Source of the DNA: Bacteroides finegoldii DSM 17565 | GTDB taxonomy: Bacteria > Bacteroidota > Bacteroidia > Bacteroidales > Bacteroidaceae | Reading direction: 5' to 3' | DNA length: 64,000 nucleotides | Assembly: GCF_000156195.1 (NCBI RefSeq) | Contig: NZ_GG688317.1 | Span: 475,254 to 539,253 of the forward strand | In this document: positions 37,928 through 48,872 of the stretch, piece after piece | How the letters are laid out: each line of letters opens with the position of its first letter | How positions within the stretch are numbered: position 1 is the stretch's first letter | Made by a program: the position numbers and the translations under genes | Notes under the pieces: model-generated | What the model was told of the DNA's origin: nothing | The model's database searches: none | The model's input: the letters and a program-made list of their open reading frames with translations, nothing else

Positions 37928-38742
37928 CTACATTGTTTCAACTGCTCGTGTAAATCGGCAGGAGGTACTCCCAGCGAAATGGCTTTCTCAAAGTCCGATT
38001 TTGCCAATGCCTTTTTTTTCTGTACCAGATAGATATTTCCACGCAACAAATAAGCATCAGCCGACGAGGCATCCAACCGGATCGCTTCCTCCAAATCAAC
38101 CAGTGCCAAATCTTCATGTTTCATGTCACGCTCCACATCGGCACGGGCTATATACAGTGTCGCATCCTCAGGATATTCCACAATCATCTTATTCAGAATG
38201 GCAAGAGCTTCACGGAACTTTCCTTCTTTCTGTTCCAGCGTAGCCAATCCCAGCCGACCGCTATAACTCTGCGGGTCAAGTTCCAATAAACGATTATAAT
38301 CAATACGGGCAGCCGGATAATCCCTGCGGAGTACATAAATATACGCACGCATCAATAAGGCTTCCTTATTTTGCTTATCCCCGTCAAGCACCTGGCAATA
38401 ATCAGTATAAGCGCGATCTGTCTTTCCCATTTCCATATAGATGGCGGCACGGTCCAACAAAATAGGAACTGCCAATGGAGCAAAGTTCAAGGCAAAAGAA
38501 TAAGATTCGAGTGCCTTATCAAACTCTCCCAAACGACGTTGTACCAATCCCAGATTGGAAAAGAGCAACGCATTCTTCGCATTTTTCGGTTCCAGTTTCA
38601 AAGCACGAAGCAAAAGTTCTTCCGCTTGTGGAAGACTGTCTTTTTCGATACAGTCAATAGCCCTTTCGGACAATTGCTGATAAGTTTGCGCATACAAGGC
38701 AACCGGGAAACAGAAAAATAAAGCAATAATCGTTCTTACCAT
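37924..38742 (-). CDS. Secreted tetratricopeptide-repeat protein
   Basis: A 272-residue protein with an N-terminal signal peptide ([19 protein letters not shown]). The remainder is built of about seven TPR units, e.g. [21 protein letters not shown] and [22 protein letters not shown], with the usual W/L-G-Y-A-F-A-P spacing. TPR proteins of this kind act as periplasmic scaffolds or adaptors; no partner is suggested. It lies 33 nt after cysK in the same direction and its 3' end abuts the ogt remnant. Confidence 0.85.
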   Translation of the reverse strand: MVRTIIALFFCFPVALYAQTYQQLSERAIDCIEKDSLPQAEELLLRALKLEPKNAKNALLFSNLGLVQRRLGEFDKALESYSFALNFAPLAVPILLDRAAIYMEMGKTDRAYTDYCQVLDGDKQNKEALLMRAYIYVLRRDYPAARIDYNRLLELDPQSYSGRLGLATLEQKEGKFREALAILNKMIVEYPEDATLYIARADVERDMKHEDLALVDLEEAIRLDASSADAYLLRGNIYLVQKKKALAKSDFEKAISLGVPPADLHEQLKQCR

Positions 38743-38775
38743 GGTTCAAGTCTTTTTAGTATTTATAAATCAAAA

Positions 38776-39726
38776 TCAGTCCAACGGATATGCGTCAAAT
38801 GCAAACAATTCCGTTGACAAATAACGCTCTCCCGTATCAGGTAACAACGCCACTATCTTTTTGTTTTTAAATTCCGGACGCTGTGCTAGTTGACGGGCTG
38901 CATACACAGCTGCTCCCGAAGAAATTCCGGTCAACAAGCCTTCCGTTGCCGATAGCTCACGTCCTGCACGAATCGCTTCATCATCAGGCACACCGATAAC
39001 TTCGTCTATCATAGAAGCATCATAAAGTTTAGGAATAAAATTGGCTCCGATTCCCTGAATACGGTGTGGAGCCGCCTGTCCACCTTCCAATACAGGAGAC
39101 GCAGCCGGTTCTACCGCTACGATATAAATATCGGGATTATGTTTCTTTAAAGCACGGGCTACACCGCAAACCGTTCCTCCGGTGCCGACTCCGGCAACAA
39201 AAACGTCTACTTCACCATCTGTATCCCGCCAGATTTCTTCTCCTGTCGTACGCTCATGCGCCGCCGCATTGGCTGGATTCTCAAATTGTTGCAGAATCAC
39301 CGAACCGGGAATACTGTCTCGCAATTCCTCAGCCTTTGCAATGGAAGCCGCCATTCCGCCCAAGCCGTCTGTCAGAACGATTTCCGCACCGAGTGCTTTC
39401 AACAGGTTACGCCGTTCCAGACTCATCGTCTCAGGCATTGTCAATATCAGGTGATATCCTTTGATGGTAGCGACCATTGCCAGTCCGACACCTGTATTTC
39501 CGCTTGTCGGTTCGATTATCGTTGCGCCGGGCTTCAATACCCCACGTGCCTCCGCATCTTCAATCATCGAAAGAGCCACCCTGTCTTTCACACTTCCCGC
39601 CGGATTAAAGGCCTCCAGTTTGGCAATAATATTTTGTTCCAGACCATACTTACCACAATAACCGGAAAGCTCCATCAGAGGAGTATTCCCCACTAAATCT
39701 GTTAGTTTCTTCGCAATCTTAGCCAT
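38776..39726 (-). CDS. cysK: Cysteine synthase A (O-acetylserine sulfhydrylase)
   Basis: A 316-residue PLP enzyme making L-cysteine from O-acetylserine and sulfide. The PLP lysine is Lys47 in FNPAGSVKDR, the substrate loop TSGNTGVGLAMV and the phosphate-binding GVGTGGTVCGV loop are intact. Length is normal. A TATCTTTG box lies just upstream, and the TPR gene follows in the same direction. No cysE is near in the window. Confidence 0.96.
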   Translation of the reverse strand: MAKIAKKLTDLVGNTPLMELSGYCGKYGLEQNIIAKLEAFNPAGSVKDRVALSMIEDAEARGVLKPGATIIEPTSGNTGVGLAMVATIKGYHLILTMPETMSLERRNLLKALGAEIVLTDGLGGMAASIAKAEELRDSIPGSVILQQFENPANAAAHERTTGEEIWRDTDGEVDVFVAGVGTGGTVCGVARALKKHNPDIYIVAVEPAASPVLEGGQAAPHRIQGIGANFIPKLYDASMIDEVIGVPDDEAIRAGRELSATEGLLTGISSGAAVYAARQLAQRPEFKNKKIVALLPDTGERYLSTELFAFDAYPLD

Positions 39727-39756
39727 TTCATTACTTAATTTTTGTCACACACACGA

Positions 39757-39764
39757 CAAAGATA
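39757..39764 (-). promoter_or_regulatory. Bacteroides -7 box for cysK
   Basis: TATCTTTG on the minus strand, 30 nt before the cysK ATG. Confidence 0.5.
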
Positions 39765-39820
39765 TGGAAAAAAAAGAGATGTTTTATATTACATCATGAG
39801 AAAGATAACGAAAAGTATAC

Positions 39821-39828
39821 TAACTTTG
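39821..39828 (+). promoter_or_regulatory. Bacteroides -7 box for the LtaS-like gene
   Basis: TAACTTTG fits TAnnTTTG, 31 nt before the ATG at 39860. Confidence 0.5.
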
Positions 39829-39859
39829 TATCCGTTCAATTATTTTAAGTTTACACATT

Positions 39860-41695
39860 ATGAAAAAGAGAATTATCCAATTTTTCACGACATACTTTTT
39901 ATTTGTCCTCTTGTTTGTTCTTCAAAAGCCGGTCTTCATGGTCTACTACCATGATTTATACGCCGATGTTTCTTTCGGTGATTATTTTAGTGTCATGTGG
40001 CACGGCTTACCTTTGGATTTATCACTCGCAGGTTACCTCACCGCCATTCCCGGCCTGATACTTATCGCTTCCGCCTGGACGGATTCGTCTATACTCCGCC
40101 GCATCCGGCAAGTCTATTTCGGATTGATAGCATTTGTTATGGCATGTATCTTTATTGTCGATCTCGGGCTATACGGTTTCTGGGGATTCCGTCTTGACGC
40201 CACCCCCATTTTCTATTTCTTCTCCTCACCCAAAGATGCTATCGCAAGCGTCAGTTTCTGGTTCGTTTTATTGGGAATATTAGCAATGTTGGTCTATGCG
40301 GCTGTTTTATATTCTATCTTTTATATCGTACTGATCCGTGAAAGAAAACCTTTAAAGATACCCTATCGCCGACAAAATGTTTCATTCGCGCTATTATTGC
40401 TCACCGCCGCACTTTTTATCCCCATTCGTGGCGGGTTCACCGTATCGACCATGAATCTGAGTAAAGTCTATTACAGCCAGGATCAGCGAATGAATCATGC
40501 CGCCATCAATCCGGCATTCAGTTTCATGTATTCTGCTACCCATCAGAATAATTTTGAGAAACAATATCGGTTCATGGACCCTCAAAAGGCCGACGAATTG
40601 TTTGCGGAAATGGTAGACAAACCTGCCGTAACTGCCGACAGTATTCCCCAATTATTAAATACACAACGCCCGAATATTATCTTTATTATTCTCGAAAGTT
40701 TTTCCACACACCTGATGGAAACTTTCGGCGGACATCCGAACGTAGCTGTCAATATGGATAAATTCGCCAAAGAAGGCATATTATTCAGCAATTTTTACGC
40801 TAGCAGCTTCCGTACCGATCGTGGGCTGGCTTCCATCATCAGTGGTTATCCCGGACAGCCAAGCACCAGCATTATGAAATATCCCGAAAAGACGGACAAA
40901 CTTCCTTCTATTCCACGAAGTTTGAGAAATGCGGGATACAGTCTGGAATATTATTACGGAGGGGACGCCGACTTTACGAATATGCGTTCTTATCTGGTAT
41001 CCTCCGGCATTGAGAGAATTGTATGCGATAAGGATTTTCCATTGTCCGAACGTACCGGAAAATGGGGAGCGCAGGACCATGTATTATTCCAACGTCTGAT
41101 GAAAGACATCAAGGAGGAAAAACAGCAAGAACCTTTTCTTAAACTCGTGCAAACCTCAAGCAGTCATGAACCTTTTGAAGTTCCGTTCCACAGACTGGAC
41201 GATAAAATACTCAATGCTTTTGCCTATGCGGACAGTTGCGTGGGAGATTTCGTAGAACAATATAAGGAGACGCAGCTTTGGAAAAACACCCTATTTGTAC
41301 TTGTTCCCGATCATCAGGGAGCTTATCCGTATCCGATAGAAAATCCGTTGGACGGGCAGACCATCCCGTTAATCTTGCTTGGCGGAGCAATCAAAGAGCC
41401 TCGTGTAATAGATACGTATGCTTCACAAATTGACATTGCCGCCACCTTGCTCGCACAGCTGGGGCTGCCACACGATGACTTTACATTCAGCAAAAACATA
41501 CTGAACCCGTCATCTCCGCATTTCGGATATTTTACCCGACCGAACTTCTTCGGCATGGTTACTCCCGAAAACCAGTTGGTATATAACCTGGATGCAAATA
41601 CCGTACAACTTGACGAAGGTCCAGAGAAAGGTGCCAATCTGGAGAAGGGAAAAGCTTTCCTCCAAAAGCTCTACGATGACCTAGCCAAACGATAA
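39860..41695 (+). CDS. LtaS-like sulfatase-fold phosphoglycerol transferase
   Basis: A 611-residue inner-membrane protein with five N-terminal helices (to about residue 195) and a periplasmic alkaline-phosphatase-type domain. NIIFIILESFSTHLMETFGG supplies the first metal ligand, FRTDRGLASIISGYP the probable Thr nucleophile (near residue 319), and VPDHQGAYP the C-terminal metal site. LtaS/OpgB-type enzymes move glycerol phosphate from phosphatidylglycerol to envelope glycans or lipids. The acceptor in Gram-negative Bacteroides is not known. A PAP2 phosphatase gene follows 50 nt later in the same direction; it might recycle the lipid by-product. Confidence 0.85.
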   Translation: MKKRIIQFFTTYFLFVLLFVLQKPVFMVYYHDLYADVSFGDYFSVMWHGLPLDLSLAGYLTAIPGLILIASAWTDSSILRRIRQVYFGLIAFVMACIFIVDLGLYGFWGFRLDATPIFYFFSSPKDAIASVSFWFVLLGILAMLVYAAVLYSIFYIVLIRERKPLKIPYRRQNVSFALLLLTAALFIPIRGGFTVSTMNLSKVYYSQDQRMNHAAINPAFSFMYSATHQNNFEKQYRFMDPQKADELFAEMVDKPAVTADSIPQLLNTQRPNIIFIILESFSTHLMETFGGHPNVAVNMDKFAKEGILFSNFYASSFRTDRGLASIISGYPGQPSTSIMKYPEKTDKLPSIPRSLRNAGYSLEYYYGGDADFTNMRSYLVSSGIERIVCDKDFPLSERTGKWGAQDHVLFQRLMKDIKEEKQQEPFLKLVQTSSSHEPFEVPFHRLDDKILNAFAYADSCVGDFVEQYKETQLWKNTLFVLVPDHQGAYPYPIENPLDGQTIPLILLGGAIKEPRVIDTYASQIDIAATLLAQLGLPHDDFTFSKNILNPSSPHFGYFTRPNFFGMVTPENQLVYNLDANTVQLDEGPEKGANLEKGKAFLQKLYDDLAKR

Positions 41696-41745
41696 AGCCG
41701 GAGAACAACTGAATAATCACAGTAAAAATATAAAAACAGAACCAG

Positions 41746-42435
41746 ATGGTACATACTGACATCATCCAATATCTTTCGGAGATAGATACAAATGTTTTCC
41801 TATATTTCAATGGTATCCACTCTCCCTTTTGGGACTATTTCATGACTTCCTTTACAGGAAAAATAATTTGGGTACCGATGTACGCCACCATCCTATACAT
41901 ATTACTAAAGAACTTCCATTGGAAAGCCGCTCTGTGTTATGTAGCCGCTATTGCACTTATCATCACCTTCGCCGACCAGATGTGCAGCAGTATCATCCGT
42001 CCGGTCGTGGCACGCCTGCGCCCTTCCAATCCGGAAAGTCCCATTGTAGATATGGTATATATCGTCAACAATTATCGTGGCGGGAGCTACGGTTTCCCGT
42101 CGTGTCATGCAGCCAATTCATTCGGTCTTGCCATGTACGTGGTCTTCATGTTCCGCAAACGCTGGCTAAGCATTTTCATTATCGTATGGGCCTTCTGCAA
42201 TTGTTACACACGCGTATATCTAGGGGTACATTATCCGGGTGATTTGCTTGTCGGAGGAATTATCGGCGGATTCGGCGGATGGCTGTTCGCTACCATTGCC
42301 CATAAAGCAACCATCTATCTGGAACCTTCTACCCGTATGAAGAGAAAAGAACTCAAACAATGGTCAGTCACTATTTATGTAGGATTACTGACCGTACTCG
42401 GAATCATTATCTATTCCACTATTAAAAGCTGGTAG
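41746..42435 (+). CDS. PAP2-family membrane phosphatase
   Basis: A 229-residue protein with about six membrane helices. The three-part acid-phosphatase signature is present: RPVVARLRPSN (KxxxxxxRP form), GFPSCHAANS (PSxH), and TRVYLGVHYPGD (xRxxxxxHxxxD) with the catalytic His. Such enzymes dephosphorylate undecaprenyl diphosphate, phosphatidic acid or lipid A at the periplasmic face. It is paired with the LtaS-like gene. Substrate cannot be told from sequence. Confidence 0.9.
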   Translation: MVHTDIIQYLSEIDTNVFLYFNGIHSPFWDYFMTSFTGKIIWVPMYATILYILLKNFHWKAALCYVAAIALIITFADQMCSSIIRPVVARLRPSNPESPIVDMVYIVNNYRGGSYGFPSCHAANSFGLAMYVVFMFRKRWLSIFIIVWAFCNCYTRVYLGVHYPGDLLVGGIIGGFGGWLFATIAHKATIYLEPSTRMKRKELKQWSVTIYVGLLTVLGIIIYSTIKSW

Positions 42436-42461
42436 AACACAACGACACTATTTCAAACTGG

Positions 42462-42507
42462 AAAGTAAAAGCCTGACACCGTTTCCGATGCCAGGCTTTT
42501 ACTTTTC
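42462..42507. terminator. Bidirectional terminator between PAP2 gene and leuB
   Basis: A 14-bp stem AAAGTAAAAGCCTG/CAGGCTTTTACTTT (42462-42475 with 42492-42505) between two convergent genes. The A- and T-rich outer ends work for both strands. Confidence 0.8.
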
Positions 42508-42518
42508 ATCCGGATTCA

Positions 42519-43580
42519 TCAAGCTTTCTTGATATAATCAACAATCCACTGTCCTACTTCTTTCGTTCCGTATTTAGCACCGTCAGCCACCTGGATTTCC
42601 GGTGTACGTACATTCTCATCCAAAGAAGCGTCTACTGCTTTACGAATCAGCGCACCCTCTTCTTTGCAATCGAAATACTCAAACAACATAGCTACGGAAA
42701 GAATTTGTGCCAACGGATTAGCAATATTCAATCCTTTAGCCTGCGGCCATGAACCGTGAATCGGTTCAAACACCGGAGTGCTCTCACCTGTGGAAGCAGA
42801 AGGAAGCAAGCCCATAGAACCACTGATTACAGAACCTTCGTCAGTCAGAATATCACCGAAGGTGTTTTCCGTTACCATCACATCGAAAAAAGCAGGTTCC
42901 TGAATCATTTTCATTGCAGCATTGTCCACAAACATATAATCTGTTGTCACTTCCGGATAGTTCGGAGCCATTTCCTGTGCAATCTGACGCCACAGACGGG
43001 AAGAAGCCAACACGTTTGCCTTATCTACCACCGTCAGATGTTTTCTGCGCTTCATCGCATATTCAAAAGCCACTTTCAAGATACGTTCGATTTCCGGGCG
43101 AGTATAATAGTTGGTATCATACGCTTTGTCATTATCCTGATACTTTTCACCGAAATACATACCTCCGGTCAACTCACGGATACAGATAAAATCTGCGTTC
43201 TCTACCAGTTCCGCACGCAACGGAGATTTGTGAATCAGGCATTTGAATGTCTGCACCGGACGGATATTGGCAAAAAGTCCCAGTTTCTTACGCATCGCCA
43301 ACAAACCTTGTTCCGGACGTACCTTAGCAGTAGGGTCGTTATCAAATTTCGGATCGCCTACGGCAGAGAATAAAACAGCATCTGCATCTTTACAAATCTG
43401 ATAGGTTGCTTCCGGAAACGGATCGCCTACTTTATCAATCGCATCAGCTCCACAGATTGCATATTCGTAACTTACTTTGTGGCCAAACTTCTCGCAAACG
43501 GCACTCATCACATCTACACCTTGCACAGAGATCTCCGGTCCGATGCCGTCGCCTGCTAATACAGCAATTTTAAAATCCAT
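42519..43580 (-). CDS. leuB: 3-isopropylmalate dehydrogenase
   Basis: A 353-residue NAD-dependent dehydrogenase of leucine synthesis; it oxidises and decarboxylates 3-isopropylmalate (and, in some bacteria, 3-methylmalate for isoleucine). The AGDGIGPEI start, the [26 protein letters not shown] substrate loop, the DxxxD metal residues in [28 protein letters not shown], and EPIHGSWPQ are intact. It is the last gene of the leu operon, 60 nt after the second synthase gene, and ends before a terminator. Confidence 0.96.
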   Translation of the reverse strand: MDFKIAVLAGDGIGPEISVQGVDVMSAVCEKFGHKVSYEYAICGADAIDKVGDPFPEATYQICKDADAVLFSAVGDPKFDNDPTAKVRPEQGLLAMRKKLGLFANIRPVQTFKCLIHKSPLRAELVENADFICIRELTGGMYFGEKYQDNDKAYDTNYYTRPEIERILKVAFEYAMKRRKHLTVVDKANVLASSRLWRQIAQEMAPNYPEVTTDYMFVDNAAMKMIQEPAFFDVMVTENTFGDILTDEGSVISGSMGLLPSASTGESTPVFEPIHGSWPQAKGLNIANPLAQILSVAMLFEYFDCKEEGALIRKAVDASLDENVRTPEIQVADGAKYGTKEVGQWIVDYIKKA

Positions 43581-43640
43581 AATCGTTTATTCTTCTATTT
43601 ATATATTCTTATAAAAAACATTCTTTGGGCAAGTTATCTC

Positions 43641-45188
43641 TCACTTGCTTTTCTCGTATTCATCTTCGATGAGGTTCAACATCTTCATAGTAGCTTTGAT
43701 GGCAGCTTCCGTCTGATCGGCATCAAGTCCGCGGGTACGGAACACCTGCTCGTCATAACTCCATGTGATTACTGTCTGCACAAATGCATCCGTACGCCCA
43801 CCGGGAGGGATTGTCACCGCATAATTGGTCAGCATCGGGAATTTGCGTCCCAATGTCACCTTATATATCTTACGCAATGCACGAACAAAAGCATCATACT
43901 GGCCATCACCGCCTGAACTCTCTTCGTACTCTTTTCCGTTGATTTCTATCTTCAACGTAGCCATCGGTTTCAATCCATGAGCCAGATTCACAAAATAGCT
44001 CTTCAGTTTGACCTTCTCACCAATCGCTCCATGCTTCAACACATCAGAAACGATGTACGGCAAATCTTCCTGTGTCACCAATTCTTTCTTGTCGCCCAGT
44101 TCGATGATACGCTCCGTCACCTTGCGCATAGCATCTTCATCCAGCTCCAGTCCGAGGTCTTCGAGATTTTTGCGGATATTGGCTTTGCCACTTGTCTTGC
44201 CCAACGCATATTCACGTTTACGGCCAAAGCGTTCGGGAAGCAAATCATTACAGTAAAGATTATTTTTGTTATCGCCGTCGGCATGCACACCTGCCACTTG
44301 CGTAAAGACATTCTCACCTACAATCGGTTTGTTGGCAGGTATCATAATACCCGAATAAGACTCCACTACCCGGCTGACATCATTCAAACGGCTCTCGTCG
44401 ATATTGGTCGCCGCATTGAAATGATCTTTCAGGATGGCTTGCACACTTGCGAGGGGAGCATTTCCTGCTCGTTCGCCCAGTCCGTTGATGGTGGTATGCA
44501 GTCCTTTTACACCGCTTAATACGGCTGCAAGAACATTGCTCACTGCCAAATCATAGTCATTGTGCGCATGGAAATCGAGATGAGTATTCGGATAACGTTT
44601 CTTCATCTTCCGCATATACTCTATCACTTGCAAGGGATTCAAGATACCCAACGTGTCAGGCAACATATAACGCTTGACACTCGTCTCTTGCAATCCATCC
44701 ATCAACTGGAATACATATTCGGGAGAATCCTTGATACCGTTGCTCCAATCTTCCAGATAAACATTGACGGTTATATCCTGCTCGTCGGCATAATGCACCA
44801 CATTGATGATATCCGCCAGATGTTCTTCCGGTGTCTTTTTCAGTTGTTGCGTACAATGCTTCAGTGAACCTTTGCAAAGAAGATTAATCACACGGCAACC
44901 GGTACGCTGAATCCAATCGACAGAAGTATGCCCGTCAACAAAGCCGAGCACTTCCACTTTATGGAGCAGATTACGACGGGCCGCCCAGTCGCAAATCATC
45001 TTCACGGCTTCAAACTCACCGTCCGACACACGCGCCGAAGCAACCTCCACCCGGTCTACCTTCAAATCTTCTAACAGCAAACGGGCGATCATTAGTTTCT
45101 CATGAGGCACGAAAGATACTCCGCTGGTTTGTTCACCATCACGGAGCGTTGTGTCCATGATTTCTATTTTCACGCCTTCTTTTCCCAT
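43641..45188 (-). CDS. Second isopropylmalate/citramalate synthase-like enzyme
   Basis: A 515-residue enzyme of the HMG-lyase-like family: catalytic [33 protein letters not shown] and GLGERAGNAPL, and a C-terminal LeuA-type regulatory (allosteric) domain in residues about 380-500. It is clearly related to LeuA but divergent from the operon's first gene, so it may be a (R)-citramalate synthase (pyruvate plus acetyl-CoA) or a second isopropylmalate synthase. It overlaps leuD by 19 nt. The mixed Ile/Leu leader of the operon fits the citramalate idea. Substrate choice cannot be proved from sequence alone. Confidence 0.85.
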   Translation of the reverse strand: MGKEGVKIEIMDTTLRDGEQTSGVSFVPHEKLMIARLLLEDLKVDRVEVASARVSDGEFEAVKMICDWAARRNLLHKVEVLGFVDGHTSVDWIQRTGCRVINLLCKGSLKHCTQQLKKTPEEHLADIINVVHYADEQDITVNVYLEDWSNGIKDSPEYVFQLMDGLQETSVKRYMLPDTLGILNPLQVIEYMRKMKKRYPNTHLDFHAHNDYDLAVSNVLAAVLSGVKGLHTTINGLGERAGNAPLASVQAILKDHFNAATNIDESRLNDVSRVVESYSGIMIPANKPIVGENVFTQVAGVHADGDNKNNLYCNDLLPERFGRKREYALGKTSGKANIRKNLEDLGLELDEDAMRKVTERIIELGDKKELVTQEDLPYIVSDVLKHGAIGEKVKLKSYFVNLAHGLKPMATLKIEINGKEYEESSGGDGQYDAFVRALRKIYKVTLGRKFPMLTNYAVTIPPGGRTDAFVQTVITWSYDEQVFRTRGLDADQTEAAIKATMKMLNLIEDEYEKSK

Positions 45189-45766
45189 TCTTCAATTTTA
45201 TCTTTATTGCTTAACAAGAAATCGATATCGTCCAATCCGTTCATCAAACAAAGTTTCTTGTAAGCATTGATTTCAAAATGTTCACTTTTACCTGTCGCCT
45301 TGTTGGTGATGGTCTGTTCGGGAAGATTCACTTCCACTTCCATCTTCGGGTCTGCTTCTATCGAATCGAACAATTCTTGCAGAAACTCTTCGGTTACAAC
45401 CACCGGAAGCACAAAGTTGTTCAACTCATTATTCTTATGAATATCGGCAAAAAAACTGGATACCACCACACGGAAACCATAGCCGGCAATTGCCCAGGCT
45501 GCGTGTTCACGGCTGGAACCCGAACCGAAGTTCTTACCTGCCACCAATATCTGTCCGCTGTAAGTAGGGTTGTTCAACACAAAATCCTTGTTCAGGGAAC
45601 CATCTGCATTGTAACGCCAGTCACGGAAAAGGTTATCACCGAAGAATTTCTCTTCACGAGTGGTTGCTTTCAAGAAACGTGCCGGAATAATCTGGTCGGT
45701 ATCTACGTTTTCTAAAGGAAGAGGTACACAAGTACTTGTGATTATATTAAATTTTGTCTTAGCCAT
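45170..45766 (-). CDS. leuD: 3-isopropylmalate dehydratase small subunit
   Basis: A 198-residue small subunit of isopropylmalate isomerase, the swivel domain of the aconitase family. PLPLENVDTDQIIPARFLK and NFGSGSSREHAAWAI are the family signatures. With LeuC it isomerises 2- to 3-isopropylmalate (and can act on citramalate). The gene follows leuC by 42 nt and overlaps the second synthase by 19 nt. Confidence 0.97.
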   Translation of the reverse strand: MAKTKFNIITSTCVPLPLENVDTDQIIPARFLKATTREEKFFGDNLFRDWRYNADGSLNKDFVLNNPTYSGQILVAGKNFGSGSSREHAAWAIAGYGFRVVVSSFFADIHKNNELNNFVLPVVVTEEFLQELFDSIEADPKMEVEVNLPEQTITNKATGKSEHFEINAYKKLCLMNGLDDIDFLLSNKDKIEEWEKKA

Positions 45767-45808
45767 CTTTTTATTTACGATTTAACGATTTACTATTTAC
45801 GATTGAAA

Positions 45809-47203
45809 TTACATCAGTTCTCTCGGATCGGTAATCACACCTGTCACCGCAGCTGCAGCAGCCACCAGAGGACTAGCTAACAAGGTGCGTGCACCAGGTC
45901 CCTGACGTCCTTCGAAGTTACGGTTGCTGGTAGATACCGAATATTTTCCGGCAGGAATCTTATCATCGTTCATCGCCAGACAAGCAGAACATCCCGGCTG
46001 ACGAATAGCAAATCCGGCTTCCGTCAAAATCTTGTCGATTCCTTCCTTACGGATCTGTGCGTCTACCATCCATGAACCCGGAACCAGCCATGCAATTACA
46101 TTTTCCGCTTTCTTGCGACCTTTCACGATGGAAGCAAATGCACGGAAATCTTCGATACGCCCGTTTGTACAAGCGCCGAGGAATACATAATCAATCTTTT
46201 TGCCCAACAAAGATTCACCCGGTTGGAAGCCCATGTAGTCCATTGATTTCTTGAATGAAACCTGTGCAGCTTCGCTCATTCCTTCCATCGTAGGAATGTG
46301 CTGTGTGATGCCCATACCCATACCCGGATTCGTTCCGTAAGTAATCATCGGCTCAATATCAGCAGCTTCAAAACGGACTTCCTTGTCGAATACGGCATCG
46401 TCATCACTCTTCAATGTCTTCCAATATGCCAAAGCCTTGTCCCATGCTTCGCCTTGCGGAGCACTTTCACGTCCCTTGATATATTCAAAAGTCACTTCGT
46501 CCGGAGCAACCATCCCACCACGTGCACCCATTTCGATAGAAAGGTTACAAAGGGTAAGACGTCCCTCCATTGTCAGATTGCGGATAGCCGAACCTGCATA
46601 TTCTACGAAGTAACCGGTAGCACCGCTGGTAGTCATCTTGGACATCATATACAGAGCTACATCTTTAGCAGTCACCCCTTTGCCCAGTTCACCGTCTACG
46701 GTGATACGCATTGTTTTCGGTCTTGACTGAAGAATACATTGCGAAGCCAATACCATTTCCACTTCACTTGTTCCGATGCCGAAAGCGATTGCTCCCATCG
46801 CACCATGAGTAGAAGTGTGAGAGTCACCGCAGACAATCGTCATTCCCGGCAAAGTCAAACCACGTTCGGGACCTACCACATGGATAATTCCATTCTTCGG
46901 ATGCATCATACCGTAGTGTGTCAAACCAAAATCCTTCGCATTCTTAGTCAATGTGTCGACCTGCGTTTTAGAAATCGGATCTTCAATCTCCTTATCCTGA
47001 TCGTGTGTCGGTGTGTTATGGTCGGGCATACAAAATACCTTTTCCGGACGCAACACTCCGATTCCACGTTCACGCAATCCGGCAAAAGCTTGCGGACTAG
47101 TCACTTCGTGACAATATAAGCGATCAATATAAAGCTGTGTAGGACCATCTTCCACAGTAGTCACCACGTGGGCATCCCATATCTTATCAAATAATGTATT
47201 CAT
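45809..47203 (-). CDS. leuC: 3-isopropylmalate dehydratase large subunit
   Basis: A 464-residue [4Fe-4S] aconitase-family subunit. [25 protein letters not shown] is the substrate loop with a cluster cysteine nearby, and [11 protein letters not shown] and [10 protein letters not shown] carry the remaining cluster cysteines. Length is normal. It lies 81 nt after leuA and directly before leuD, and works with LeuD as one enzyme. Confidence 0.97.
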   Translation of the reverse strand: MNTLFDKIWDAHVVTTVEDGPTQLYIDRLYCHEVTSPQAFAGLRERGIGVLRPEKVFCMPDHNTPTHDQDKEIEDPISKTQVDTLTKNAKDFGLTHYGMMHPKNGIIHVVGPERGLTLPGMTIVCGDSHTSTHGAMGAIAFGIGTSEVEMVLASQCILQSRPKTMRITVDGELGKGVTAKDVALYMMSKMTTSGATGYFVEYAGSAIRNLTMEGRLTLCNLSIEMGARGGMVAPDEVTFEYIKGRESAPQGEAWDKALAYWKTLKSDDDAVFDKEVRFEAADIEPMITYGTNPGMGMGITQHIPTMEGMSEAAQVSFKKSMDYMGFQPGESLLGKKIDYVFLGACTNGRIEDFRAFASIVKGRKKAENVIAWLVPGSWMVDAQIRKEGIDKILTEAGFAIRQPGCSACLAMNDDKIPAGKYSVSTSNRNFEGRQGPGARTLLASPLVAAAAAVTGVITDPRELM

Positions 47204-47284
47204 CTGTTTATTTACTATTTTACTAATTACTATTTACTATTTTAGTCAATCTCTACAATGCCGATACGACTTTCAGTCTCTTTT

Positions 47285-48787
47285 TTATGATTTGAATTTG
47301 TTAATACAGTCAATATAAGCTTCTACGGAAGCGGCAATAATATCTGTATTAGCTCCAAAACCATAATAAATCTGGTTATCGTATTCTACCTGCATGTGTA
47401 CTTTACCTACATCATCACTTCCCTTGCTGATAGCCTGAATAGTAAACTCTTTCAAAGTCATGTGGCGTTCTACAATCTTCTTCAATGCCTTGATAGCTGC
47501 ATCTACCGGACCGTTACCACTGGCACAAGCCTCAAACTTCTCACCGGCAATGTTCAATCCCAAACTAGCTACCGAACGAACGCCGACACCACTCGTCACC
47601 TGCAAATAATCCAGTTTGATGCGATGATTCTGGCTACGGTCTGCGCCTGCCAATACTAAAATATCGTCATCATTAATATCTTTTTTCTTATCAGCCAACT
47701 TCAAGAACTCATCATATACCTTATCCAGCTTTTCCTGCTCCAGGTCAACTCCCAAAATAGAAAGACGATTTTTCAACGCGGCACGTCCGCTACGGGCTGT
47801 CAATACGATAGAGTTATCATCAATACCCACATCATGCGGATCAATAATCTCATACGTCTGTACATTCTTCAACACACCGTCCTGATGGATACCTGAAGAA
47901 TGTGCGAAAGCATTACGTCCAACGATCGCTTTATTCGGCTGTACCGGCATATTCATCAGGCTGGATACCATGCGGCTGGTCGGATAAATCTTCTGTGTAT
48001 TGATATTGGTCTGAATATCTATTTCGTGGTGACTCTTGATAATCATGGCGATTTCTTCGAGGGCAGTATTTCCTGCACGTTCGCCGATACCGTTGATGGT
48101 AACTTCCACCTGACGCGCGCCGTTCAAAACACCGGCTATCGTATTGGCAGTAGCCATACCCAAGTCGTTGTGACAGTGAGTAGAGAGTATCGCATTATCG
48201 ATGCCGTCTACATGGTCGATCAGGTATTTTATCTTAGCGCCATATTCTGAAGGCAAGCAATAACCCGTTGTATCAGGAATATTCACTACGGTAGCTCCTG
48301 CTTTGATAACAGCTTCCACCACACGTGCCAGATATTCGTTATCCGTACGGCCTGCATCCTCTGCATAAAACTCTACATCGTCCACAAAACGGCGGGCGTA
48401 TTTCACGGCAGCTACCGCACGTTCGATAATCTCCTCACGATTCGAATTGAATTTATATTTAATGTGCGAATCAGAAGTACCGATACCGGTATGAATACGT
48501 TTATGTTTAGCAAATTTCAGTGCATCTACAGCAACATCAATATCTTTTTGAACTGCACGTGTCAAAGCACAGATAGTAGGCCAAGTCACCGCTTTTGAAA
48601 TCTCAATCACTGAATTAAAATCTCCCGGGCTCGAAATGGGGAATCCGGCTTCAATCACGTCTACTCCCAACGCTTCCAATGCCTTTGCTACCTGAATCTT
48701 CTCTACTGTATTCAACTGGCACCCCGGAACCTGTTCACCATCTCTAAGAGTGGTATCAAAAATAAATAACCTATTGTCCATATCCAA
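47285..48787 (-). CDS. leuA: 2-isopropylmalate synthase
   Basis: A 500-residue acetyl-CoA C-acyltransferase that condenses 2-ketoisovalerate with acetyl-CoA, the entry to leucine. [35 protein letters not shown] and [19 protein letters not shown] are intact, with a C-terminal LeuA regulatory domain (residues about 370-500) that gives leucine feedback inhibition in the family. It is the first structural gene of the leu operon and is preceded by a leader peptide and attenuator. Confidence 0.96.
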   Translation of the reverse strand: MDMDNRLFIFDTTLRDGEQVPGCQLNTVEKIQVAKALEALGVDVIEAGFPISSPGDFNSVIEISKAVTWPTICALTRAVQKDIDVAVDALKFAKHKRIHTGIGTSDSHIKYKFNSNREEIIERAVAAVKYARRFVDDVEFYAEDAGRTDNEYLARVVEAVIKAGATVVNIPDTTGYCLPSEYGAKIKYLIDHVDGIDNAILSTHCHNDLGMATANTIAGVLNGARQVEVTINGIGERAGNTALEEIAMIIKSHHEIDIQTNINTQKIYPTSRMVSSLMNMPVQPNKAIVGRNAFAHSSGIHQDGVLKNVQTYEIIDPHDVGIDDNSIVLTARSGRAALKNRLSILGVDLEQEKLDKVYDEFLKLADKKKDINDDDILVLAGADRSQNHRIKLDYLQVTSGVGVRSVASLGLNIAGEKFEACASGNGPVDAAIKALKKIVERHMTLKEFTIQAISKGSDDVGKVHMQVEYDNQIYYGFGANTDIIAASVEAYIDCINKFKS

Positions 48788-48815
48788 TGTATATTATATA
48801 ATTATTAGCATTAAA

Positions 48816-48849
48816 AAAGCCTTTCACACTTGGAAGTGAGAAAGGCTTT
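48816..48849 (-). terminator. Attenuator terminator of the leu operon
   Basis: On the minus strand a 10-bp stem AAAGCCTTTC/GAAAGGCTTT (48840-48849 with 48816-48825), plus an inner CACT/AGTG pairing and one mismatch, is followed directly by a U run (48813-48818). It stands between the leader peptide and leuA, 29 nt before the leuA ATG, so it would stop transcription before the structural genes. Its 5' arm CTCACTTCCA is exactly complementary to a strand in the leader peptide gene. Confidence 0.9.
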
Positions 48850-48872
48850 CGTATATTTTCATTTATACACAT

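Noticed and set aside
39742..39954. ORF of 70 codons before the LtaS-like gene
   Set aside because: It overlaps the promoter and start of that gene in another frame; no family sign.
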